Origin: Jejubacter sp036620675
GTDB taxonomy: Bacteria > Pseudomonadota > Gammaproteobacteria > Enterobacterales > Enterobacteriaceae
NCBI GenBank assembly: GCA_036620675.1
Contig: JAZHEE010000015.1
Length of the DNA: 64,000 bases
Direction: 5' to 3' (one strand)
Both the position numbers and the translations under genes were made by a program. The notes under the pieces are model-generated. The model searched no databases and had not been told where the DNA came from. It was given only the letters and a program-made list of their open reading frames with translations. Below, piece by piece: positions 6,394-15,127 of the stretch (positions are counted from its first letter, which is position 1; the number at the start of each line of letters is the position of its first letter).

Positions 6394-8589
6394 ATGAAAG
6401 GATATTTCACGCCAGCGATAAGGAAATTCGCGATTTCACTGGCGCTTTTTTTAATGCTGCTACCGCTGTCGCGGGCGGTTTCGCCCAGGGCCATCATTGA
6501 AGGTAACGATATCTTCCTGGTCTGGATGCCCCTGAGCGTCATTATCGCCATGCTCTATCTGTTTGGGCGAGCGGCGGTTCCATCGCTGCTTATTGCCCTG
6601 CTGCTGTTTTTCCCCGTGAAGTTTCATCTGACCCTGACGCAACTGTTGGTCTTTGTCGGCTGTGTGACGTTACCGGTATTGGTGGCCTGCGCGGCGCTGC
6701 GAACCATGTTGGGGCGGCGCTGGCGCTTTGCCGTACCGCTTACCAGCCTGGGAATACGGCTGTTCTGGCTCGGTTTCTTCGCCCCCTGTGTGGTGAAGCT
6801 AAGCATGTATATGGCTGGCAGATTGATAACGTTCCCGCCCGAGTTGAACCATTATTTTGGCAACAGTGCTTCGCTGATTTTCTCCATTGTCGATATTCTG
6901 GGGCTGATTTCAGCTGCGCTACTGTTTTCCCGTTTATTCTATTATCCGCTGCGTATGCTGCTTAATCCGCGTTTTGCGCGGACTTTCTGGCGAACCAGCA
7001 TTCGGCCGCTACTGGAGACAGGGAAGCGCGGCTGGTCGCTGGGATGGCTAACGCTGTTGGCGACCTTCCTGATCGTCGTGTGCTGGCGTACCGAAACTCT
7101 CCTTATCTCCGGTTATCTGGTTCCGCTGATATTTATCATCTTCACTATTGGTATTCGCTTGGTGAATCAGGCATTGATGCACCTGTTGTGGGCATTTTCA
7201 GCCTGGCTGTTACTAACCTTTAACGCTAATTTTCTCTCGGGCGTTACCAGAGGGATACCCCTGTCGTTTATTCTGTCGGTGTTTATTTCGTTTACCGTCT
7301 GCCTGTTCTATATGACGGCTATCTATCGCAAAAGTGAGTGGATACAGCGCAGCTATTATAATCAGTCGGAAACCGATCCCCTGACCCAACTCCCCAACCT
7401 GAGAGCGCTGGAGCGTCATCTGGTGGCTTACCCCCAGGGAGCGTTATGCTGTCTGCAGATGTCCAACCTGGAGTTTCTTAGCCGCCATTACGGCATTGTG
7501 ATGCGTATTCACTGTAAGCGTACGATCAACCAGGCGTTACAGCCCTGGCTGTATAAAGGCGAGCGGGTGTTCCAGATTCCGGGCTGTGAACTGTTGCTGT
7601 TTCTGCGTGGGCCAGAGATTCAGGCGCGGCTTAGCCATATGGTCGATATGCTGAGCAGCAAAAAAATTTACTGGCATGGCCATGAGATAGACATTGAATA
7701 TGGCGCATCCTGGGGCGTGGTGAATCATATCCAGTCGGACGATCTCCAGCAGCGGCTGGGGCAGTTGAGCTGGCTGGCGGAACAGGCCTGCGCTGATAAT
7801 CAGGTTCAGTCGATGGACGACAGCGAACAGGAGATGCTGCTGGATCAGAGTTCAGAGCGGGTCTATCTGCTGCGCCAGGTTACACGGGCACTGGATGAAG
7901 GGCGGCTTCAGCTCTATGCCCAGCCCATTAAGGATCGTCATGACAGGGGCTATCGGGAAATTCTGTGCCGCATTTTCGACGATAACGGTCAGATGATTAT
8001 GCCGGAGCGTTTTATTCCCGTGGTGGCAGAATTTAATCTCAGCGCTCGTTTCGATATGCAGATTATGACTCAGATGCTGGAGTGGTTGCGTTGTCACCCG
8101 TCGCCTCAGCCCGGCACGCGTTTTTCGGTCAACCTGATGCCGCTGACCCTGATGCAGAAGGAAATTGCGACCGACATCATCAGGTTATTTGAGGATTATG
8201 GTATCGAGGCTCAAGCCGTCATTATTGAGGTGACGGAAGCGCAGGCGTTCTCTGATGACGGCGTCAGCCATAAAAATATCGCGCAGTTGCGCAATCACGG
8301 ATTCAGAATCGCTATCGACGACTTCGGTACCGGATACGCCAATTACGGGCGTCTTAAAGAGCTGGATGCGGATATCATCAAAATAGACGGCTGCTTTGTG
8401 CGTGATATTCTCAACGGCCCGATGGATGCGATGATTGTCCGCTCCATTTGCGAGATGGCCCGGGCCAAGTCGATGACGGTTGTCGCTGAATTTGTGGAAA
8501 ACAGCAGGCAGCGTGAGCTGCTGCTGTTACTGGGAGTGGACTACCTGCAGGGCTGGCTGATAGGCAAGCCGGTACCGCTGGAGGCATAA
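6394..8589 (+). CDS. pdeA: Membrane-bound c-di-GMP phosphodiesterase PdeA (YfeA)
   Basis: 731 residues (E. coli PdeA about 729). The N-terminal third is a MASE1-type membrane sensor with about eight hydrophobic segments. Next comes a degenerate GGDEF domain (GCELLLFL in place of the GGDEF loop, near residue 396), so no cyclase activity is expected. The C-terminal EAL domain appears intact: EILCRIF near residue 522, EVTEAQ near 611, DDFGTGYANY near 641, then KIDGCF. It should cleave c-di-GMP to pGpG at the inner membrane and favour motility over biofilm. The input signal is unknown. Same position as in E. coli, downstream of alaXW. Confidence 0.93.
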   Translation: MKGYFTPAIRKFAISLALFLMLLPLSRAVSPRAIIEGNDIFLVWMPLSVIIAMLYLFGRAAVPSLLIALLLFFPVKFHLTLTQLLVFVGCVTLPVLVACAALRTMLGRRWRFAVPLTSLGIRLFWLGFFAPCVVKLSMYMAGRLITFPPELNHYFGNSASLIFSIVDILGLISAALLFSRLFYYPLRMLLNPRFARTFWRTSIRPLLETGKRGWSLGWLTLLATFLIVVCWRTETLLISGYLVPLIFIIFTIGIRLVNQALMHLLWAFSAWLLLTFNANFLSGVTRGIPLSFILSVFISFTVCLFYMTAIYRKSEWIQRSYYNQSETDPLTQLPNLRALERHLVAYPQGALCCLQMSNLEFLSRHYGIVMRIHCKRTINQALQPWLYKGERVFQIPGCELLLFLRGPEIQARLSHMVDMLSSKKIYWHGHEIDIEYGASWGVVNHIQSDDLQQRLGQLSWLAEQACADNQVQSMDDSEQEMLLDQSSERVYLLRQVTRALDEGRLQLYAQPIKDRHDRGYREILCRIFDDNGQMIMPERFIPVVAEFNLSARFDMQIMTQMLEWLRCHPSPQPGTRFSVNLMPLTLMQKEIATDIIRLFEDYGIEAQAVIIEVTEAQAFSDDGVSHKNIAQLRNHGFRIAIDDFGTGYANYGRLKELDADIIKIDGCFVRDILNGPMDAMIVRSICEMARAKSMTVVAEFVENSRQRELLLLLGVDYLQGWLIGKPVPLEA

Positions 8590-8593
8590 ACAA

Positions 8594-8683
8594 GGTTCAT
8601 CGCGGATTGGCGTGAAGCTGAAGTGACCGGCGGCGGCCCTGGCTTCCGGGTGAGTATGTGGCGCAGGAGAAGGTTCCGTTCAC
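8594..8683 (+). repeat. Dispersed repeat, divergent copy, forward orientation
   Basis: It begins GGTTCATCGCGGATTGGCGTG and ends GGTTCCGTTCAC. The same borders occur in inverted form at 8748-8831 and in forward form at 63673-63757. The middle of this copy has diverged. With the inverted copy it encloses about 64 bp. Confidence 0.6.
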
Positions 8684-8747
8684 CTTAAGGATATTTTTAT
8701 ATGTCGGTTGCGGAACTGGTGAATCAGCAGAGAAGCAATCACTCAAA

Positions 8748-8831
8748 GTGAACGGAACAGCCCACCGCATCGTCATATTCTGCCGCTTTTGTTTTCGCTT
8801 TCTAACACTCCACGCTAACCCGCGATGAACC
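8748..8831 (-). repeat. Dispersed repeat, inverted copy
   Basis: Read on the minus strand it starts GTTCATCGCGGGTTAGCGTG, runs through AAAAGCGGCAGAATATGACG and ends GTGGGCTGTTCCGTTCAC. The same blocks recur at the far end of the window (63673-63757 and in each 121-bp tandem unit), so this is a dispersed genomic repeat family. Between it and the forward copy sits a 16-codon frame (8701-8751) that I do not regard as a gene. Confidence 0.7.
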
Positions 8832-8832
8832 T

Positions 8833-8858
8833 AAAAAACCTCCCTGGGGAGGTTTTTT
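8833..8858. terminator. Terminator of nupC (bidirectional hairpin)
   Basis: Hairpin AAAAAACCTCCC/GGGGAGGTTTTTT, giving a T-tract on both strands. It lies 14 bp beyond the nupC stop and also protects against read-through from pdeA. Confidence 0.88.
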
Positions 8859-8871
8859 ATCAGGCGCTACG

Positions 8872-10059
8872 TTACAGCACCAGCGCCGCAATAGAAGCAG
8901 AAAGTACGCTTACCAGAGTCGAGCCGTAAACCAGCTTCAGGCCAAAGCGGGAAACCACGTTACCCTGTTCTTCGTTCAGCCCTTTAATCGCGCCAGCGAT
9001 TATCCCGATGGAGGAAAAGTTGGCAAACGAGACCAGAAATACCGAAAGAATGCCTTCGGCGCGCGGTGACAGATTATCGGCCACTTTCTGCAACTCCATC
9101 ATGGCGACAAACTCGTTGGAAACCAGTTTGGTAGCCATAATGCTGCCAGCCTGAAGCGCTTCGCTGGCCGGAACCCCCATCATCCAGGCAACCGGCCAGA
9201 AGATGTAGCCCAGAATACCCTGGAAGGAAATGCCCAGTACCGCGGCAAACAGCGCATTCAGGGCGGAGATCAGCGCGATAAAACCGATCAGCATCGCGGC
9301 GACGATAATCGCGACCTTAAAGCCCGCCAGAATATATTCCCCCAGCATCTCGAAGAAGCTTTGCCCGGCATGCAAATTGCTCATTTGCAGGTTTTCATCG
9401 CTGCCTTCCACGCGATAGGGATTGATGATAGACAGGACAATAAAAGTGCTGAACATATTCAGAACCAGCGCAGCGACCACATACTGTGGCTCAAGCATGG
9501 TCATATAGGCGCCGACGATCGACATAGATACTGTGGACATTGCCGTCGCGGCCATGGTGTACATGCGGTTGCGTGACATCTTGCCCAGTATGTCCTTATA
9601 GGCGATAAAGTTTTCCGACTGCCCCAGAATCAGCGAGCTCACCGCGTTAAAGGATTCCAGACGCCCCATGCCGTTCACTTTCGAAAGCAGGGTACCGATA
9701 AAGCGGATAACGACGGGCAATACCCGAATATGCTGCAGAATGCCGATAAGCGCTGAAATAAAGATGATGGGGCACAGCACTTTCAGAAAGAAGAAAGCCA
9801 GTCCCTCGTCGTTCATTTTGCCAAAGACAAAGTCAGTGCCTTCACTGGCGAAGCCCAGCAGTTTCTCGAACATTGCTGAGAATCCCTTCACAAACCCAAG
9901 TCCTGCCTCCGAATGCAGGAAGAACCAGGCCAGCACAACTTCAATGACGAGTAGCTGGATGACGTAACGAATGCGGATTTGTTTCCGATCGTGGCTAACC
10001 AGCAGCGCGAGCAGTGCAACTACGGCAATCGCCAGAATAAAGTGCAGAACGCGGAACAT
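8872..10059 (-). CDS. nupC: Nucleoside:H+ symporter NupC
   Basis: 395-residue concentrative nucleoside transporter, slightly shorter than E. coli NupC (400) because of a small gap in the LFAAVLGISFQG loop. Inner-membrane importer of nucleosides. Conserved CNT segments are visible: GQSENFIAYKDILGKMSRNR, SNEFVAMMELQ and FANFSSIGIIAGAIKGLN. ATG at 10057-10059 with GGAG upstream. The divergent region shared with mntH contains a possible CRP half-site pair around 10126-10141 (minus-strand TGTGA-N6-TCTCG), consistent with the known CRP/CytR control of nupC but imperfect. Confidence 0.96.
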   Translation of the reverse strand: MFRVLHFILAIAVVALLALLVSHDRKQIRIRYVIQLLVIEVVLAWFFLHSEAGLGFVKGFSAMFEKLLGFASEGTDFVFGKMNDEGLAFFFLKVLCPIIFISALIGILQHIRVLPVVIRFIGTLLSKVNGMGRLESFNAVSSLILGQSENFIAYKDILGKMSRNRMYTMAATAMSTVSMSIVGAYMTMLEPQYVVAALVLNMFSTFIVLSIINPYRVEGSDENLQMSNLHAGQSFFEMLGEYILAGFKVAIIVAAMLIGFIALISALNALFAAVLGISFQGILGYIFWPVAWMMGVPASEALQAGSIMATKLVSNEFVAMMELQKVADNLSPRAEGILSVFLVSFANFSSIGIIAGAIKGLNEEQGNVVSRFGLKLVYGSTLVSVLSASIAALVL

Positions 10060-10354
10060 GTTGGCTCCAAATTATGATGAAGGTTTAATTTCGGCGCACA
10101 TTCTATGAAACACAGAATAATAAAACGAGATAAAAGTCACATTATGCTGACATGGGTTACGCACTAACCTCAATCCAGGGTCAACCCCTGTTATGTAATG
10201 TTAATTAAAACAGTGAAACGTTATGTAGTTCTGATAGAATGATCATAAGACCGCTGATTTTTCATTCGATGACATTTATCTATCAGCGTAGTCGTCCAAA
10301 CCCCGCCTTTCATTGTTTTCAGCTATCACAACGATCGGGAATCCCCCAATTAAA

Positions 10355-10387
10355 TGCACTTGATAATCATTCGCATTTTGGTAGCAT
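10355..10387 (+). promoter_or_regulatory. mntH promoter with overlapping Fur-like box
   Basis: TTGATA (10360-10365), 16-bp spacer, TAGCAT (10382-10387). The -35 region overlaps TGATAATCATTCGCATT, which resembles the Fur box repeat GATAAT-GATAAT-CATTATC. Known mntH promoters in enterobacteria respond to Fur and MntR; the arrangement here fits that. Confidence 0.65.
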
Positions 10388-10388
10388 G

Positions 10389-10410
10389 AAACATAGCAAA
10401 GGCTATATTT
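10389..10410 (+). promoter_or_regulatory. MntR operator of mntH
   Basis: 22-bp imperfect palindrome, half-sites AAACATAGC and GGCTATATTT around AAA. From memory it differs from the E. coli MntR box by one base. It starts just after the -10 box and covers the expected transcription start, so Mn-bound MntR would block initiation. Confidence 0.85.
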
Positions 10411-10421
10411 CTGAGGCAGAG

Positions 10422-11660
10422 ATGACAAACAGTCGCATAGAAGCTAATACAGGGCGGGCGGCACGTAAGCTAAGACTGGCGCTGATGGGGCCAGCGTTTA
10501 TTGCGGCTATCGGTTATATCGATCCTGGTAACTTCGCTACCAATATTCAGGCTGGTGCCAGTTTTGGCTATCAGTTGCTGTGGGTGGTGGTCTGGGCCAA
10601 CCTGATGGCGATGCTGATTCAGATCCTGTCGGCAAAACTGGGTATTGCCACCGGTAAAAACCTGGCTGAGCACATTCGCGATCGTTATCCGCGTCCGCTG
10701 GTCTGGTTCTGGTGGATTCAGGCGGAAGTTATCGCCATGGCGACCGATCTGGCGGAATTCATTGGGGCCGCGGTGGGCTTTAAGCTGCTGCTGGGTATCT
10801 CTTTGCTGGAAGGGGCGGTGCTGACCGGTATCGCGACCTTTCTGATCCTGATGCTGCAACGCCGCGGGCAGAAGCCGCTGGAAAAAGTGATTGGCGCGCT
10901 GCTGCTGTTTGTGGCCGGCGCCTATATTGTGGAGCTTATCTTTTCACAACCGCATCTGCCGACGCTGGCGAAGGGGATGATTATACCCGGATTGCCGAAC
11001 GGCGAAGCGGTCTTCCTGGCGGCCGGGGTACTGGGCGCCACCATTATGCCTCATGTTATCTACCTGCACTCTTCACTGACCCAGAACCTGCACGGCGGCA
11101 CTAAACGCCAGCGCTATAGCGCCACCCGCTGGGACGTCGCCATCGCCATGACGATTGCCGGCTTCGTTAACCTGGCGATGATGGCGACTGCGGCGGCGGC
11201 ATTCCATTTTAGCGGACACACCGGGGTGGCAGATCTGGATGAAGCCTATCTGACTCTGGAGCCGCTGCTCAGCCATGCGGCCGCGACTATTTTCGGTCTG
11301 AGCCTGGTGGCGGCGGGTCTGTCGTCTACGGTTGTAGGAACCCTGGCAGGCCAGGTGGTGATGCAGGGATTTGTGCGCTTTCATATTCCTCTGTGGCTGC
11401 GCAGGGCTATCACCATGGCGCCTTCGTTTGTGGTGATTCTGATGGGGCTGGACGCGACCCGCATTCTGGTGATGAGCCAGGTGCTGCTTAGCTTTGGTAT
11501 CGCGCTGGCGCTGGTGCCGCTACTGGTGTTCACCAGCGACAAATCGCTGATGGGCGAACTGGTGAACAGCCGTTTGATTAAGCAGACTGGCTGGTTAATC
11601 GTCTCTGTGGTGGTGGCGCTGAATCTCTGGTTGCTGATTGGAATGGCGACGGGGAATTAA
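10422..11660 (+). CDS. mntH: Mn(II)/H+ symporter MntH (Nramp family)
   Basis: 412 residues, identical in length to E. coli MntH. Eleven membrane segments are expected. The Nramp metal-site motifs are present: DPGNFATNIQAG in TM1 and GATIMPHVIYLHSSL in TM6. The frame is open further upstream, but ATG at 10422 is chosen: the product starts MTNSRIEANTGRAARKLRL like its homologs, GAGGCAGAG precedes it, and upstream starts would lie within the MntR operator. Proton-driven manganese uptake at the inner membrane, protective under oxidative stress. Confidence 0.97.
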   Translation: MTNSRIEANTGRAARKLRLALMGPAFIAAIGYIDPGNFATNIQAGASFGYQLLWVVVWANLMAMLIQILSAKLGIATGKNLAEHIRDRYPRPLVWFWWIQAEVIAMATDLAEFIGAAVGFKLLLGISLLEGAVLTGIATFLILMLQRRGQKPLEKVIGALLLFVAGAYIVELIFSQPHLPTLAKGMIIPGLPNGEAVFLAAGVLGATIMPHVIYLHSSLTQNLHGGTKRQRYSATRWDVAIAMTIAGFVNLAMMATAAAAFHFSGHTGVADLDEAYLTLEPLLSHAAATIFGLSLVAAGLSSTVVGTLAGQVVMQGFVRFHIPLWLRRAITMAPSFVVILMGLDATRILVMSQVLLSFGIALALVPLLVFTSDKSLMGELVNSRLIKQTGWLIVSVVVALNLWLLIGMATGN

Positions 11661-11669
11661 GCCTGTATT

Positions 11670-11689
11670 CCCCTCCGCCTCAGGAGGGG
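11670..11689. terminator. Hairpin between convergent mntH and ypeC
   Basis: CCCCTCC/GGAGGGG with a 6-nt loop, between the two stop codons. No clear T-tract, so only a possible terminator. Confidence 0.45.
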
Positions 11690-11694
11690 AGACA

Positions 11695-12021
11695 TTAATG
11701 ATGATGGCGGCCATGATGGCCGTGGCGACCATGATGACGATGCTCATGATGGTGATGACGGTAGTGGTGGCGTTCGTGATGACGATACTTTTTGTGACCG
11801 CGCCAGGCGCTGCGGTGATGCCAGCGCCCGTCATGCCAGCGCCAGTTACGATTCCAGTAATCGCGATCGCGCCAGCGGTGGCCGTCCCAGCGGTGGCCGT
11901 GGTGATCGTGATCGCCAATCTTTAGTTTTACCCCGGGTAACAGATAAATCTCTCCGGCGCTGGCGAACCACGGCGTGGCGGCCAGTAGCGCAGCGGCAAG
12001 AAACAACGACTTAAATTTCAT
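11695..12021 (-). CDS. ypeC: YpeC, DUF2502 secreted protein with an extreme His-rich tail
   Basis: 108 residues. A clear signal peptide, MKFKSLFLAAALLAATPWFASA, would be cleaved near ASA-GEI to leave a periplasmic protein. The start of the mature part (GEIYLLPGVKLKIGD) matches E. coli YpeC. The remainder is mostly His, Arg and Trp, ending in strings of HH pairs, far richer in histidine than I recall for the E. coli protein. Convergent with mntH. Function unknown; metal binding is an inference from composition. A short ribosome site (AAGGAGT) precedes the ATG. Confidence 0.85.
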   Translation of the reverse strand: MKFKSLFLAAALLAATPWFASAGEIYLLPGVKLKIGDHDHHGHRWDGHRWRDRDYWNRNWRWHDGRWHHRSAWRGHKKYRHHERHHYRHHHHEHRHHGRHGHHGRHHH

Positions 12022-12148
12022 ACGAACTCCTTATAATCAGCCAGGTTTATTGGGTACCTGTTATGCCAATTTTAAGGAAAGGTAAGTGGGTGTTTCATCG
12101 CCGCGATTCTTAAATCCCGCGCCGGAGCATTTTTTGTAAAAGCCGCCG

Positions 12149-13141
12149 TTAAGCGGCCAGGATAGCCTCGATTTCGGCGCGCTCCTCGTCGCTAAACTGG
12201 CGCATTGCCAGCATTCCGACGGCATCTTCAATCTGGGCGACCTTACTGGCGCCAATCAGCACTGAAGTGACCAGATCGTCGCGCAGCACCCATGCCAGCG
12301 CCATTTGCGACAGTTTCTGACCGCGACGCTGCGCCACATCGTTCAGGCGACGGATGCGCGCCAGACTCTGGGGTGTGATCTGCTCTGGATTCAGGAACTT
12401 ACTGGCGCTGGCGGCGCGTGAATCCTGCGGAATCCCGGTCAGATAGCGGTCAGTCAACAGTCCGCCAGCCAGTGGAGAGAAGGCGATACAGCCCACGCCG
12501 TTCTGCTTCAGGGTATCCAGTAGTCCGTTTTCTGGTTCACGTTCCAGCATTGAATATTTGGGCTGGTGGATTAAGCAGGGCGTACCCAGATCGCGCAGAA
12601 TGGCGAACGCCTGGCGTGCCAGCTCCGGCGGATAGTTAGACAGGCCAACGTAGAGCGCCTTGCCCTGACGCACCAGATGATCGAGCGCGCCCATAGTCTC
12701 TTCCAGCGGCGTTTGCGGGTCTGGCCGGTGATGGTAGAAAATATCCACATACTCAAGTCCCATGCGCTTCAGGCTCTGGTTCAGACTCGCCACCAGATAT
12801 TTGAGTGAACCCCAGTCGCCATAAGGGCCGTCCCACATGGTATAGCCTGCCTTGGATGAGATAATCATCTCATCACGCCACGGCGCGAAATCCGCCTTCA
12901 GCAATTCCCCGAAGTTGCGTTCCGCAGAGCCGGGAGGCGGCCCGTAATTATTCGCCAGATCGAAATGGGTGATGCCCAGATCGAAGGCGCGACGCAATAA
13001 CTGGCGACTGTTGTCGAGTAGGGTGGTATCGCCGAAGTTGTGCCACAGTCCCAAAGAGACGGCGGGCAGCTTAAGACCGCTATTGCCGCAGCGGCGGTAT
13101 TCCATCTGCTGGTAGCGGGTATGGCTGGCCTGATAGTTCAT
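12149..13141 (-). CDS. Aldo/keto reductase, YghZ (L-glyceraldehyde 3-phosphate reductase)-like
   Basis: 330-residue NADPH-dependent aldo/keto reductase of the TIM-barrel AKR superfamily. Catalytic-type residues appear in order: Asp and Tyr in THFDLANNYGPPPGSAE, Lys in IISSKAGYTMW and His in DIFYHHRPD. NADPH-binding segments follow (CIAFSPLAGGLLTDRYL, SVLIGASKVAQIEDAV). It resembles E. coli YghZ but sits at a non-homologous place, so substrate and orthology are uncertain. ATG at 13139-13141 is preferred over an in-frame TTG two codons upstream because AGGA lies 9 bp ahead of it. It is divergent from ipdC and monocistronic. Confidence 0.85.
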   Translation of the reverse strand: MNYQASHTRYQQMEYRRCGNSGLKLPAVSLGLWHNFGDTTLLDNSRQLLRRAFDLGITHFDLANNYGPPPGSAERNFGELLKADFAPWRDEMIISSKAGYTMWDGPYGDWGSLKYLVASLNQSLKRMGLEYVDIFYHHRPDPQTPLEETMGALDHLVRQGKALYVGLSNYPPELARQAFAILRDLGTPCLIHQPKYSMLEREPENGLLDTLKQNGVGCIAFSPLAGGLLTDRYLTGIPQDSRAASASKFLNPEQITPQSLARIRRLNDVAQRRGQKLSQMALAWVLRDDLVTSVLIGASKVAQIEDAVGMLAMRQFSDEERAEIEAILAA

Positions 13142-13228
13142 GGTCAAAGTCCTGTCCTGGTAACAAAGTTATCGTAGTGTATACGGTTACACTGGTCCCG
13201 TGGCAAGTAAGTAGTTGCTCTTATTGTG

Positions 13229-13246
13229 TGGAAATTTAACTTTCCA
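13229..13246. promoter_or_regulatory. Candidate TyrR box upstream of ipdC
   Basis: TGGAAA, 6-bp spacer, TTTCCA: a perfect palindrome one base per half away from the TyrR consensus TGTAAA-N6-TTTACA. It lies 85 bp before the ipdC start. TyrR activation of ipdC by aromatic amino acids is known in Enterobacter cloacae, so the site makes sense; use here is inferred. Confidence 0.6.
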
Positions 13247-13330
13247 TCATAGGATTATGGTATTTGCCTGGACAGAGGTGACGGCTATCTAATACTCAGA
13301 GCAGGTACTGACAGAGAAGGGAGCCACTAT

Positions 13331-14989
13331 ATGCCAACCCACTACAGCGTTGCCGATTATCTGCTGGATCGCCTTGCCGAATGCGGTATTGAACATTTGT
13401 TCGGGGTGCCTGGCGACTATAACCTCTTTTTTCTCGATCACGTTATTGATCACCGTACGATTCGCTGGACCGGTTGCGCCAACGAGTTGAATGCCGCCTA
13501 CGCGGCCGACGGATACGCCCGTTGCCGCGGCGCCGGCGCGCTGGTCACCACCTTTGGGGTCGGGGAGCTCAGTGCTTTGAACGGGGTGGCGGGTAGCTAT
13601 GCGGAGTACCTGCCGGTTGTCCATATCGTTGGGGCGCCGAAGCGTGAAGTTCAGCAGCGCGGTGCGCTGGTGCACCATACCCTGGGTGACGGAGACTTCC
13701 ATCATTTTTCGCGAATCGGCGCTGAAATGGCGGCGGCCTGGAGCGTTCTGACGCCGCAAAACGCCTGTTCTGAAATCGATCGTGTTATTAGCGCAGCGTT
13801 GAGTGAGCGACGCCCGGTCTATCTGCTGCTGCCCTGTGATGTATCGGAGGCTCCCGCCATGCCGCCGGAGTCGGCGCTGGAGGTTGTGACGCATTTTGCC
13901 GCGCCAAAACGCCTGGAAGCGCTGCGTCTGAGCATCCAGTCGCTGCTGGATAATGCCCCGCGTGTGGCGCTGCTGGCGGATTTTCTGGTTCAGCGCTACG
14001 GGCTGGACGGCGAGTTGCGCAAATGGATGAGCGAAGCGCCGCTGCCTCATGCCACCACGCTGATGGGCAAAGGGTTGTTTGATGAAACCCAGCCGGGATT
14101 TATCGGTACCTGGAGTGGTGGCGGCAGCGCCCGAAGCGTACGTCAGACCATCGAAAGCGCCGATCTGACTATCTGTATCGGGGTACGCTTCACCGATACG
14201 GTGACCACGGGCTTCACTTACCGGCTGTCGGAGGAACACACCATCGATGTTCAGCCGGATGCTGTCAGAGTCGGGAAGCGCTGGTTCAGCGGGATTCCCA
14301 TGGCACAGTCGGTAGAGATTATCCAGCAACTGTGCCGCCAGAATTTGCAGGGGCGTGAACTGGATGCGCCATCGCCGCCAGCGCTACCGACGTGTCGCGA
14401 AGGCGTGCTCGATCAGCATGCTTTGTGGCAGACGCTACAGGAGTTTATTCAGCCGGGCGATATCGTGCTGGCGGATCAGGGCACAGCCTCTTTCGGCGCC
14501 GCCGCGCTGCGTCTGCCCGGCGAGGTTAATTTTATCGTTCAGCCGCTATGGGGCTCGATAGGCTATACGCTACCCGCTGCTTTCGGCGCCCAGACCGCCT
14601 GTCCGGAGCGCCGGGTATTGCTGATTATCGGCGATGGCGCGGCGCAACTGACTATCCAGGAATTGGGGAGTATGCTGCGCGACGGCCAGCGGCCGATTAT
14701 TCTGGTGCTGAATAACGACGGTTATACGGTGGAACGGGCGATTCACGGCGCACAACAGCGCTATAACGACATCGCCCGCTGGGACTGGACGCGGGTCCCC
14801 CAGGCGCTGTGCGTGGACTGCCCGGCCCAAAGCTGGCGGGTGACGGAACGGGTGCAGCTGGAAGGGGCTCTTAATAAGGCTGCTTCTTCGCAGCGATTGT
14901 CACTTATTGAAGCGGTATTGCCGCGTCAGGATGTGCCGGAACTGCTTAGCAGAGTGACCGATTCTCTGGGCTACACCAGGGAATCATGA
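13331..14989 (+). CDS. ipdC: Indolepyruvate decarboxylase
   Basis: 552 residues, the same length as Enterobacter cloacae IpdC and similar throughout. A thiamine diphosphate enzyme that converts indole-3-pyruvate to indole-3-acetaldehyde, the committed step of one indole-3-acetic acid route; phenylpyruvate may also be used. Visible: the N-terminal LFGVPGDYNLFFLDHV and the catalytic Glu region GCANELNAAYAADGYAR. The ThDP/Mg motif runs from GDGAAQLTIQELGSM to LNNDGYTVERAIHG. GGGAG lies upstream of the ATG. E. coli K-12 lacks this gene between mntH and glk; several other enterobacterial genera have it. Confidence 0.93.
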   Translation: MPTHYSVADYLLDRLAECGIEHLFGVPGDYNLFFLDHVIDHRTIRWTGCANELNAAYAADGYARCRGAGALVTTFGVGELSALNGVAGSYAEYLPVVHIVGAPKREVQQRGALVHHTLGDGDFHHFSRIGAEMAAAWSVLTPQNACSEIDRVISAALSERRPVYLLLPCDVSEAPAMPPESALEVVTHFAAPKRLEALRLSIQSLLDNAPRVALLADFLVQRYGLDGELRKWMSEAPLPHATTLMGKGLFDETQPGFIGTWSGGGSARSVRQTIESADLTICIGVRFTDTVTTGFTYRLSEEHTIDVQPDAVRVGKRWFSGIPMAQSVEIIQQLCRQNLQGRELDAPSPPALPTCREGVLDQHALWQTLQEFIQPGDIVLADQGTASFGAAALRLPGEVNFIVQPLWGSIGYTLPAAFGAQTACPERRVLLIIGDGAAQLTIQELGSMLRDGQRPIILVLNNDGYTVERAIHGAQQRYNDIARWDWTRVPQALCVDCPAQSWRVTERVQLEGALNKAASSQRLSLIEAVLPRQDVPELLSRVTDSLGYTRES

Positions 14990-15127
14990 CTGTGGCTGAA
15001 ACGTTTAAGGCGATAGTGTGACGGGGGTCAATATTCACAGGGCATCTGTGCTATGGTCATTGTTGTTGTCCGGGCTTGATTCTAGAGTATGGGCAGACTT
15101 TTCAGACTTAAGCGGAGTATCTGACCA

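Noticed and set aside
8701..8751. 16-codon frame (MSVAELVNQQRSNHSK) between the facing repeats
   Set aside because: Too short, no ribosome site, lies between repeat copies; at most a fragment of an old element.
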